Notes under the pieces: generated by a model
The model's input: the letters and a program-made list of their open reading frames with translations, nothing else
Database searches by the model: none
Told to the model about the DNA's origin: nothing
Made by a program: the position numbers and the translations under genes
In this document: positions 1-6,314 of the stretch, piece by piece
How the letters are laid out: the number at the start of each line of letters is the position of its first letter
Position numbering within the stretch: the stretch's first letter is position 1
Source: an uncultured bacterium
GTDB lineage: Bacteria > Verrucomicrobiota > Lentisphaeria > Victivallales > UBA1829
NCBI GenBank assembly: GCA_900549045.1
Contig: URNE01000148.1
Location: 1-6,314 of the forward strand
Direction of reading: 5' to 3'
Length of the DNA stretch: 6,314 bases

Positions 1-1
1 T

Positions 2-39
2 TATATTACTACTGAAACAGTGGAGAATTCCAGAAACAG
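2..39 (+). promoter_or_regulatory. Possible promoter/leader of the Rrf2 gene
   Basis: TATATT at 2-7 matches five of six bases of a sigma-70 -10 box; its -35 would lie outside the window. Just downstream are an 11-base interrupted palindrome, ACTGaaaCAGT (11-21), and two copies of GAAACAG (14-20 and 33-39) spaced 19 bases apart start to start. Rrf2 regulators often repress their own promoters, so an operator here is plausible. Such short matches also occur by chance. Confidence 0.2.
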
Positions 40-58
40 AAAGACAAGAGAAACGAAT

Positions 59-499
59 ATGAAAATTTCAACGAAAGGCAGATACGGGCTGCGGATTCTT
101 CTTGATCTCGCCCTTCACGAGGGAGATTCGCCCCGCATGATCCGCGACATTGCGGAATCTCAGCAGATTTCAGAAAAATATATCAGCCGTCTCATCATTG
201 AACTCAAGCGCGCGGGTATGGTGAAATCCATTCGCGGAGCAAAGGGCGGATACCGTCTGGCGCGTTTCCCGAAATATCTCACGGTTCTGGATATCGTCGA
301 GGTTATGGAGGGGCCGATCAACATCGTCGACTGCGTACAGGAGCCCGGCGCCTGCGCACGGATTGACGGGTGCGCGACGCGGAAGATGTGGGCGAAACTC
401 AACGAGGAGATCCGCCGGTCGCTTGCAAAGATCACGCTTCAGGACATCGTCGACAAGACCCGCGAAAACTCCGGCGATTTTCTCGATTACTGCATCTGA
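59..499 (+). CDS. Rrf2-family transcriptional regulator, probable Fe-S cluster type
   Basis: This is a 146-residue DNA-binding regulator of the Rrf2 family (IscR, NsrR, RirA and CymR relatives). The ATG at 59 gives the classic family start MKISTKGRYGLR. A GTG at 20 would add 13 unconserved residues and is unlikely. A weak AAGAG at 46-50 could be the ribosome site. The N-terminal winged helix spans about residues 1-75: the helix-turn-helix lies around 26-52 (IRDIAESQQISEKYISRLIIELKRAG) and the wing is RGAKGGYRL (59-67). A helix and cysteine segment follow, with Cys92, Cys99 and Cys105 in a C-x6-C-x5-C pattern close to that of IscR and NsrR, which bind an Fe-S cluster. An extra Cys145 sits next to the C-terminus. 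Cluster binding and the sensed signal (iron, Fe-S status, NO or redox) are inferred. No isc, suf or other obvious target gene lies in the window, so the regulon is unknown. Family assignment is secure. Confidence 0.93.
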   Translation: MKISTKGRYGLRILLDLALHEGDSPRMIRDIAESQQISEKYISRLIIELKRAGMVKSIRGAKGGYRLARFPKYLTVLDIVEVMEGPINIVDCVQEPGACARIDGCATRKMWAKLNEEIRRSLAKITLQDIVDKTRENSGDFLDYCI

Positions 500-535
500 T
501 TTTTGCGAACTTTGACTTTTTTTTCAGAAACGGAC

Positions 536-566
536 TTGAATTTTCCGCAAAACGGTTCATTTTAAT
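536..566 (+). promoter_or_regulatory. Candidate sigma-70-like promoter for the topA operon
   Basis: The gap at 500-609 is AT-rich compared with its surroundings. TTGAAT (536-541) could serve as a -35 and TTTAAT (561-566) as a -10, separated by 19 bases, slightly longer than the ideal 17. A second possible -10, TATATT at 573-578, has no good -35 partner. An eight-base T run (517-524) follows the Rrf2 gene, but I find no GC-rich stem in front of it, so I do not call a terminator. The ribosome site GGAGA (596-600) lies nine bases before the topA ATG. Confidence 0.25.
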
Positions 567-609
567 AGGATGTATATTTTGCGAACAAGCTACATGGAGA
601 AGCGCGAAG

Positions 610-3153
610 ATGCCGGATAAACTCGTGATCGTTGAGTCGCCAGCAAAGGCCAAGACCATCGGAAAAATCCTCGGGAAAGACTATATCATCAAGGCCTCGT
701 ACGGTCACATCAGAGATCTGCCGGAACGCGCGTTCGGCGTCGATATCGAACACGGATTCATTCCGCAGTACGAAGAGTCCAAAACTCGCGGAAAGAACCT
801 TTCCGACCTCAAGAAGACAGCAAAGACGGTCAAGGAAATCTATCTTGCCCCCGACCCCGACCGCGAAGGGGAAGCCATTGCGTGGCATCTGCACGAGGTG
901 CTCAAAAACACAAACAAGAAGGCCGATTTCAAACGCGTCGCCTTCCATGAAATCACGAAAAGCGCCATCACAAAAGCCTTTCAGCATCCCGGCGAACTCA
1001 ATATGAACCTCGTCGACGCCCAGCAGGCTCGCCGCGTTCTCGACCGTATCGTCGGCTACATGATCAGTCCCCTGCTCTGGTCCCGCATCGAACGCGGAGT
1101 CAGCGCGGGACGCGTCCAGTCGGTGGCCCTCCGTCTGGTCTGTGAACGCGAACGCGAAATTCAGGCGTTCGTACCAAAAGAATACTGGAACTTCCTCGCA
1201 AAATTTTCCCAGGGCGCCGAATGCGAATTCCTGACACGCCTCGCGAAAATCAACGACGGGAAATTTGAAGTCGGAAGCAGGCAGGACGCCGATGCGGTTC
1301 TCGCCGCCGTCCGCGGCGCAAAAGCCTGGAAGGTCGCCTCCATCGAGACCCAGCCGCGCAAACGTTACGCCCCCCCGCCGTTCATCACCAGCACGCTTCA
1401 GCAGGCGGCGAGTTCGGCGCTCGGATTCTCCGCAAGCTCGACCATGCGCATTGCCCAGCAGCTCTATGAAGGCATCGACACCCCCGCCGGCCACCTCGGT
1501 CTCATCACCTACATGCGAACCGACTCCGTTGCGATTGCCGCGGAAGCGCAGAACGCCTGCCGCGATTTCATTTTTGCGAACTACGGACCGAAGTTCGTTC
1601 CCGCAAAGCCGAACATCTACAAATCGAAATCCAACGCGCAGGGCGCTCATGAAGCGATCCGTCCGACCGACGTCACGCTCACGCCCGAATCGCTGAAAGA
1701 TACGCTCGATGCTCAGCAGCTCAAGCTCTACAAGCTCATCTGGCGCCGCTTCCTCGCCTCGCAGATGGCTCCCGCAGATCAGCTCCGCACAACCGCGGAC
1801 GTGGAGGGAACCGGCTCCGACGCGCGGCGATACACCTTCCGCGCGACAGCAACTGTCACAACCTTCCCCGGCTTCCTCAAAGCCTACAACATCGAAGAGG
1901 AAGGCGCAGCGAAATCCGATGACGACGACACCCGCGACGCCGATGCTCTTGCCAAGCTCCGCGAAAACGCGCCGTGCACCCTCATCGACGCCCTCGGCGA
2001 GCAGAAATTCACCGAGCCCCCGCCGCGCTTCTCGGAAGCCACGCTCATCAAAGAGCTCGAATCCAACGGAATCGGACGCCCGTCCACCTATGCGACCATC
2101 GTCAACACCATTCAGGAACGCTCCTATGTGAACAAGGAAAAGGGTAAACTCATTCCGACGGAACTCGGTTTCAAAATCAACGATTACCTTGTCGCCTCCC
2201 TCCCCGATCTGATCCAGGTCGGCTTCACCGCCGATATGGAAAATCAGCTCGACGGCGTGGAAGACGGAAAAATCCAGTGGACCGCAATGCTGAAGAATTT
2301 CTACGAGAAGTTCTCCCAGTGGCTCGCCGCCGCCAAGAACGCAGGCGCCCCTGAAGCGGAAAAAGCCGCCGCGGTTCTCAATCTGCTCCGCGAAGTCAAA
2401 GACTGGGATGCTCCGGAAAAGGGCGGAAAACGGGTTTACGACGACAAGAAGTTCTACACATCCGTCCAGTCCAAAGCCGAAAAGGGTACAACGATCTCTT
2501 CCAAGCAATGGGAAGCGCTGCTGAATCTGGTCATCAAGTATGCAAGCCAGCTTAAAGACCTGGATTCATGCACGGCGAAATATCATCTGGAAGAGGATGT
2601 CGCCGCCGCCCGCGAACGCGTCGAGCAGTTCCGCAAAATGCGTGAAGAAATCCAGCAGCGGCGCGAGGAGGCGGCAAACAATGCGCCTCCGCGGGAAAAT
2701 ATCACGGCTGTATTCAAAGCCATGGAAAACGTGCCCTGGCATCCGGCCGAAAAACGCGGGGCGCGCGTCTACGACGACAAGAAATTCTTTGATTCGCTCA
2801 AAGAGCAGTCCGAATCCGGACACGTTCTTTCCGAACGTCAGATTGCCGCGCTTGCCAAACTCATGGTGCGCTACAGCGAATCAATTCCCGATTGCGAAAC
2901 CCTGCTGAAAGAGCTTGGCGTGGAAGCCGCGGTTCCTCAGTCTGACGCCGGCGCACAGGAGGATGTCGACCGCATTCTCAAGGCTCTTTCCGAAGTCCGG
3001 ACATGGGCGGAACCCGAGAAAAAGGGACGCCGCGTTTATGACGACAAGGAGTTCTACGAATCCCTCGCGAAGCAGCGCGCGACCGGACGCATTCTCTCCC
3101 CGAAACAGTCCGCCGCTCTCATGAAGCTCGCCGCAAAGTACAAGATTTCCTGA
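610..3153 (+). CDS. topA: DNA topoisomerase I (type IA) with a three-repeat C-terminus
   Basis: This 847-residue type IA topoisomerase relaxes negatively supercoiled DNA by nicking and passing single strands through a tyrosine-DNA link. The ATG at 610 follows GGAGA and gives the canonical MPDKLVIVESPAKAKTI. The upstream extension of the frame overlaps the Rrf2 gene and is rejected. The Toprim domain (about 1-115) has Glu9 and the Mg-binding triad Asp82, Asp84 and Glu86 in DPDREGEA. SAGRVQSVALR begins at 165. The active-site Tyr301 lies in LITYMRTDS. GIGRPSTYATI (about 487-497) marks the C-terminal part of the core, which ends near residue 575. No CxxC pair occurs after that, so the Topo_C zinc ribbons found in E. 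coli TopA are missing. Instead, residues 586-645, 697-756 and 786-847 form three related modules joined by linkers of 51 and 29 residues, the first rich in Arg and Glu and probably helical. tsaD starts 12 bases after the stop. The core identity is certain; the role of the tail is unknown. Confidence 0.97.
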   Translation: MPDKLVIVESPAKAKTIGKILGKDYIIKASYGHIRDLPERAFGVDIEHGFIPQYEESKTRGKNLSDLKKTAKTVKEIYLAPDPDREGEAIAWHLHEVLKNTNKKADFKRVAFHEITKSAITKAFQHPGELNMNLVDAQQARRVLDRIVGYMISPLLWSRIERGVSAGRVQSVALRLVCEREREIQAFVPKEYWNFLAKFSQGAECEFLTRLAKINDGKFEVGSRQDADAVLAAVRGAKAWKVASIETQPRKRYAPPPFITSTLQQAASSALGFSASSTMRIAQQLYEGIDTPAGHLGLITYMRTDSVAIAAEAQNACRDFIFANYGPKFVPAKPNIYKSKSNAQGAHEAIRPTDVTLTPESLKDTLDAQQLKLYKLIWRRFLASQMAPADQLRTTADVEGTGSDARRYTFRATATVTTFPGFLKAYNIEEEGAAKSDDDDTRDADALAKLRENAPCTLIDALGEQKFTEPPPRFSEATLIKELESNGIGRPSTYATIVNTIQERSYVNKEKGKLIPTELGFKINDYLVASLPDLIQVGFTADMENQLDGVEDGKIQWTAMLKNFYEKFSQWLAAAKNAGAPEAEKAAAVLNLLREVKDWDAPEKGGKRVYDDKKFYTSVQSKAEKGTTISSKQWEALLNLVIKYASQLKDLDSCTAKYHLEEDVAAARERVEQFRKMREEIQQRREEAANNAPPRENITAVFKAMENVPWHPAEKRGARVYDDKKFFDSLKEQSESGHVLSERQIAALAKLMVRYSESIPDCETLLKELGVEAAVPQSDAGAQEDVDRILKALSEVRTWAEPEKKGRRVYDDKEFYESLAKQRATGRILSPKQSAALMKLAAKYKIS
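2365..2544 (+). repeat. TopA C-terminal module, copy 1
   Basis: Encodes residues 586-645. Key residues shared by all three copies are Trp599, Glu603, Lys604, Gly606, Arg608-Val-Tyr-Asp-Asp-Lys613, Phe615, Ser618, Gly626, Ser630, Gln633, Ala636, Leu637, Leu640 and Tyr644. The alignment from Trp to Tyr needs no gaps. The pattern suggests a loop with a basic/acidic RVYDDK turn followed by two or three helices. This copy is the only one with Lys instead of Gln at 622. Confidence 0.85.
2698..2877 (+). repeat. TopA C-terminal module, copy 2
   Basis: Encodes residues 697-756, with Trp710, Glu714, Lys715, Gly717, RVYDDK (719-724), Phe726, Ser729, Gly737, Ser741, Gln744 and Tyr755 in register with the other copies. 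At DNA level it shares the 14-mer tacgacgacaagaa with copy 1 (2437-2450 and 2770-2783). The proline after the Trp is shifted by one residue compared with copies 1 and 3. Confidence 0.85.
2965..3150 (+). repeat. TopA C-terminal module, copy 3 (protein end)
   Basis: Encodes residues 786-847, with Trp799, Glu803, Lys804, Gly806, RVYDDK (808-813), Phe815, Ser818, Gly826, Ser830, Gln833 and Tyr844 matching copies 1 and 2. The protein ends three residues after the conserved Tyr, so the module seems to be a complete unit that closes the polypeptide. Of the three, this copy has the clearest FxxSLxxQxxxGRxLSxKQ pattern. Confidence 0.85.
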
Positions 3154-3159
3154 AGGAGA
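3153..3159 (+). promoter_or_regulatory. Strong ribosome binding site of tsaD, overlapping the topA stop
   Basis: AAGGAGA begins at the last base of the topA TGA stop and lies six bases before the tsaD ATG. Its near-perfect match to the anti-Shine-Dalgarno core fixes the tsaD start and suggests that both proteins are made from one transcript. Confidence 0.8.
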
Positions 3160-3165
3160 TGAAAA

Positions 3166-4245
3166 ATGACCGCAATCATAGGTTTTGAATCCAGCTGCGA
3201 CGAAACCGCCGTGGCGGTTGTTGTCGACGGACGCAAAGTGCTTTCGAACGCAATTGCTTCCCAGATTGCCAAACACGCCGTTTACGGCGGTGTGGTTCCG
3301 GAACTTGCCGCGCGCGAACACCTCACCGCAATCCGCCGGGTTACCGATGAATCTCTAAAAGAGGCCGGCGTAACGATGGATCAGATTGATGCAGTGGCCG
3401 TCACCAACGGTCCGGGGCTCGTCCCCGCGCTCCTTGTCGGCGTCAATTTTGACAAAGGATTTGCCGCCGAATACAAAAAACCGCTCATCGGGATCAACCA
3501 TTTTCTCGGGCACATCTACGGAGTTTTTCTGGATCAGGAAGAGGATATTTTCGCAAAGAAGGAACTTTTCCCGATGGTTGGACTCGTCGTTTCCGGCGGT
3601 CACACTTCACTCGTTCTCATCAAAGAGGACGGAACGGCAAATGTCATCGGAACTACCCTTGACGACGCCGCGGGCGAAGCGTTTGACAAGGCAGCCAAAA
3701 TGCTCAACCTCGGCTATCCCGGAGGCCCCGTCATTGAAAAGGCGGCACGGAACGGCGATGCACACCGCTTCAGCTTTCCCCGTTCGCTCACCGGAACCGC
3801 AGGCAAGGCACTCGCTCCGGAAAACCGCCTCAACTTCAGCTTCAGCGGAGTCAAAACAGCGTTGCTGTACCATGCAAAAAAACTCTGCGGGGAAAATACC
3901 GAAGCTCTTGACGGTCAGGATCTTTACGACACGCTCGCATCCTATCAGGACGCCATCGTCGGGGTGCTTTGCGAAAAGGCATTCGATGCCGCGCGTTTCT
4001 TCCATGCAAAAAGTCTGATTCTCTGCGGAGGCGTCGCCTGCAACGGTTATCTGCGGGAACATTTCGAAGCCGGAGCGCCGAAAAACGTCAAAGTCCTTCT
4101 TGCTCCGCGCAAGTACTGCACGGACAACGCCGCAATGATCGCCGGGCTCGCCTGCCGCTATTACCGGGCAGGTGAATTCGCCGACATGTCGCTTGACGCA
4201 TACGCCCGCATCCCCCGGGAATTCAAAATTCCGTTTCAGGCGTAA
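3166..4245 (+). CDS. tsaD: tRNA N6-threonylcarbamoyladenosine transferase TsaD
   Basis: This 359-residue cytoplasmic enzyme transfers the threonylcarbamoyl group from TC-AMP to A37 of tRNAs that read ANN codons. In bacteria it works with TsaB and TsaE, and TsaC/YwlC makes the substrate; none of these partners lies in the window. It has the ASKHA fold and Kae1/Qri7/TsaD signatures in order: FESSCDET (7-14), the NGPGL segment, NHFLGH with metal-binding His112 and His116, VSGGHTSLV, DDAAGEAFDKAAKMLNLGYPGGP, FSFSGVKTAL, CGGVACNGYLREHF, and CTDNAAMIAG with the metal-ligand Asp320. Length is within the usual bacterial range of about 330-360 residues. Small departures from consensus (GVNFDKGFA where many have an A before K, and GVACN for GVAAN) do not touch the catalytic residues. 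It lies 12 bases after topA and 12 before the phosphatase gene, which suggests an operon. The gene was formerly annotated as gcp, O-sialoglycoprotein endopeptidase; that activity is not expected. Confidence 0.97.
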   Translation: MTAIIGFESSCDETAVAVVVDGRKVLSNAIASQIAKHAVYGGVVPELAAREHLTAIRRVTDESLKEAGVTMDQIDAVAVTNGPGLVPALLVGVNFDKGFAAEYKKPLIGINHFLGHIYGVFLDQEEDIFAKKELFPMVGLVVSGGHTSLVLIKEDGTANVIGTTLDDAAGEAFDKAAKMLNLGYPGGPVIEKAARNGDAHRFSFPRSLTGTAGKALAPENRLNFSFSGVKTALLYHAKKLCGENTEALDGQDLYDTLASYQDAIVGVLCEKAFDAARFFHAKSLILCGGVACNGYLREHFEAGAPKNVKVLLAPRKYCTDNAAMIAGLACRYYRAGEFADMSLDAYARIPREFKIPFQA

Positions 4246-4257
4246 GGGAAGCAGAGC

Positions 4258-4902
4258 ATGAACCGCTGTATTGTTTTCGACCTTGACGGAACCCTCATCG
4301 ACTCCATCGCGGATATCGCGCTTGCGACAAACCGGATGCGGGAACATTACGGCCTCGTTCCCCTGCCCGACAAGACGGTTGTGGGATACGTCGGACACGG
4401 AATTGCCCAACTTGCCGCCCTCGCGGTTGCGGATGCTCCCCGCATCGCCCCGGAAGAAGCGACGGAAGAGGTTTTACGGGCTTACCGCAACGATCCGGTC
4501 GTTCATACCACTCTCTATCCGGGAGCGGCGAACGGTCTCCGCATTCTGAAAACGGCGGGCTTCCGTCTTGCGACGGCCTCCAACAAGCCGGATGTTCTCT
4601 GCGTGCCGATTCTGAAAAAACTCGGCGTGCTCGATCTCTTCGACGCCGTTATCGGCGGAGGACGCTCCATCGCGATGAAACCGGCTCCGGACATGCTGCT
4701 CTACGCTTTCAAGGAGACTGGCGCCGAACCTGCACGCAGCTGGATGTTCGGCGACTCCGAACCGGATATGACATCGGGCCGCGCCGCCGGATGCCGGACC
4801 GCTTACGCCGCCTACGGATACGGAAAACCGGCCGAGGGCTCCTGGAACTTCAAGGCAAATTCGTTCCTTGAGTTTGTCTATCATGCTCTGAAGAACAGAT
4901 GA
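4258..4902 (+). CDS. HAD-superfamily hydrolase, phosphoglycolate phosphatase-like
   Basis: This 214-residue HAD phosphatase resembles Gph and PpaX. Motif I is FDLDGTLID with nucleophile Asp8 and acid/base Asp10. Motif II has Ser108 in TASNKP, motif III is Lys141 in MKPAPD, and motif IV is GDSEPD with Asp166 and Asp170. All catalytic residues are intact. A helical C1-type cap occupies about residues 15-85, including the GYVGHGIAQLAALA stretch typical of Gph-like caps. The likely reaction is hydrolysis of a small phosphate ester, with 2-phosphoglycolate the usual candidate, formed for example during repair of oxidised DNA ends. Substrate cannot be read from sequence in this family; PPi or a nucleotide or sugar phosphate remains possible, so no gene symbol is given. 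The ATG at 4258 follows a GGGAAG-like ribosome site 12 bases after tsaD. The stop overlaps the next start as ATGA, implying translational coupling to the membrane-protein gene. Confidence 0.9.
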   Translation: MNRCIVFDLDGTLIDSIADIALATNRMREHYGLVPLPDKTVVGYVGHGIAQLAALAVADAPRIAPEEATEEVLRAYRNDPVVHTTLYPGAANGLRILKTAGFRLATASNKPDVLCVPILKKLGVLDLFDAVIGGGRSIAMKPAPDMLLYAFKETGAEPARSWMFGDSEPDMTSGRAAGCRTAYAAYGYGKPAEGSWNFKANSFLEFVYHALKNR

Positions 4903-5629
4903 TGCAGGATTTTCTGAAAGGTGTTTCCCTGGTCTTCCAGGGAATTGCATTATTCTACCGGACACCTTCCCTTTGGAGGTTTTCCGCTGTTCCGCTCTTT
5001 CTTGTCCTGATTTTCTACATTCTGATTTTCTATTTCTCCTTCCGCTTTGCCGTTCCATGGATTCTGGATTTTCTTCCGGTTCCGGCGAACCATGCGGTCT
5101 GGCTGCGCTGGCTGATTTATCCGCTCCGCTGGCTGACCGCTCTTTCCTGCGGCGCGGCTCTGCTGCTGATTTCATTTCAGACACTGAGCACGCTCTATGA
5201 AATCACGGGATCGCTGTTCTTTGACGCCATGGTCGTGGAAATCGAAAAGACGCGTTATTCACACAACGCCGTTCACCTCCCGTTCCGCCAGAATCTGACC
5301 GCGGCTCTGCAGAGCGTGGGATATTCCATGGGAACACTTCTCATAACAGTCGTTCTGCTGCCGCTTGGCCTGCTGATTCCTGTAATCGGCGTGTTCCTGA
5401 TGGCGCTGATTCTCGGATGGCGGCAGGGACAAACCTACATTTTCTCCAGCGGCTTCAACCGCGGATATTCCCTTCCGGAAATCCGCAGGATTGCAGGAAG
5501 ACGGAAAATGCTGCTTCTCGGGTTCGGAACAACGATCTATCTGCTCTATCTGATTCCCGTCGCCGCGATTCCGCTCATTCCCGGCTATATCGTTTCCGGC
5601 GTTCTGCTTTTCAACGATGAACTTTCCGC

Positions 5630-5639
<10 letters not shown>
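4899..5639 (+). CDS. EI24/CysZ-like integral membrane protein
   Basis: This 246-residue, very hydrophobic protein has an N-terminal amphipathic stretch (FLKGVSLVFQGIALFYRTPSLW, residues 5-26) followed by membrane segments at about 27-52, 70-98, 138-174 (probably two helices or a hairpin) and 203-238. The opening, with P-S-L-W before the first helix, and the ending GFGTTIYLLYLIPVAAIPLIPGYIVSG fit the EI24 family, which includes bacterial CysZ. CysZ of E. coli helps sulfate uptake, but nothing here points to sulfur metabolism, so function is left open. No signal peptide with a cleavage site is seen. The start is ATG at 4899 (ATGATG, overlapping the phosphatase TGA); a second ATG at 4902 would shorten the protein by one residue. 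It is the last gene of the topA unit and overlaps the convergent eno gene by 10 bases. Family assignment rests on overall pattern rather than a single diagnostic motif. Confidence 0.75.

Positions 5640-6314
<675 letters not shown>

Noticed and set aside
501..524. Intrinsic terminator after the Rrf2 gene
   Set aside because: There is an eight-base T run at 517-524, but no GC-rich hairpin precedes it.
370..609. N-terminal extension of TopA back to 370
   Set aside because: The frame is open, but the extra 80 residues overlap the Rrf2 coding region, match no TopA start, and the ATG at 610 has its own ribosome site and begins the conserved Toprim strand.
562..2508. Long open frame (648 codons) on the minus strand across topA
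   Set aside because: It lies wholly antisense to a topA gene with every catalytic motif intact. Its translation is low-complexity in style, rich in Gly, Phe, Glu and Arg, with no recognisable domain. Such antisense frames arise from codon bias in GC-rich genes.
3607..4410. Minus-strand open frame (267 codons) across tsaD and the phosphatase start
   Set aside because: It is antisense to two well-supported genes, has no family motif and no convincing ribosome site, and is a codon-bias shadow.

Overview
This window is an ordinary-looking stretch of bacterial chromosome. It is moderately GC-rich, gene-dense and almost wholly coding. It holds six protein genes: an Rrf2-family regulator, topA (DNA topoisomerase I), tsaD (tRNA t6A synthesis), a Gph-like HAD phosphatase, an EI24/CysZ-like membrane protein, and on the opposite strand the C-terminal half of enolase (eno), which runs off the right edge. 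I see no mobile element, CRISPR array, tRNA, rRNA or phage gene. The organism cannot be fixed from these genes. The proteins are clearly bacterial. The unusual TopA tail and the general flavour make me think weakly of the PVC group (Lentisphaerota/Verrucomicrobiota), but this is only a guess.

Layout. Positions 1-58 are a short leader with a possible -10 element and small repeats. Positions 59-499 encode the Rrf2 regulator, with three cysteines spaced as in Fe-S-binding members. Positions 500-609 are an AT-rich intergenic region, the only real non-coding gap, which probably carries the topA promoter. From 610 to 5639 four genes run in the same direction with gaps of 12 and 12 bases and then a 4-base ATGA overlap (topA, tsaD, HAD phosphatase, EI24 protein), so they probably form one transcription unit. 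The EI24 gene and the convergent eno gene overlap by 10 bases at their stop codons, and no terminator hairpin is visible there.

The genes do not form one pathway. They cover DNA supercoiling, tRNA modification, small-molecule dephosphorylation, a membrane protein and glycolysis, as is common in housekeeping clusters. The most notable feature is the C-terminus of TopA. The usual cysteine zinc ribbons are absent, and three copies of a roughly 60-residue module take their place. The copies align without gaps from a conserved Trp to a conserved Tyr and are joined by charged linkers. This is the one observation in the window that I think deserves a proper search.
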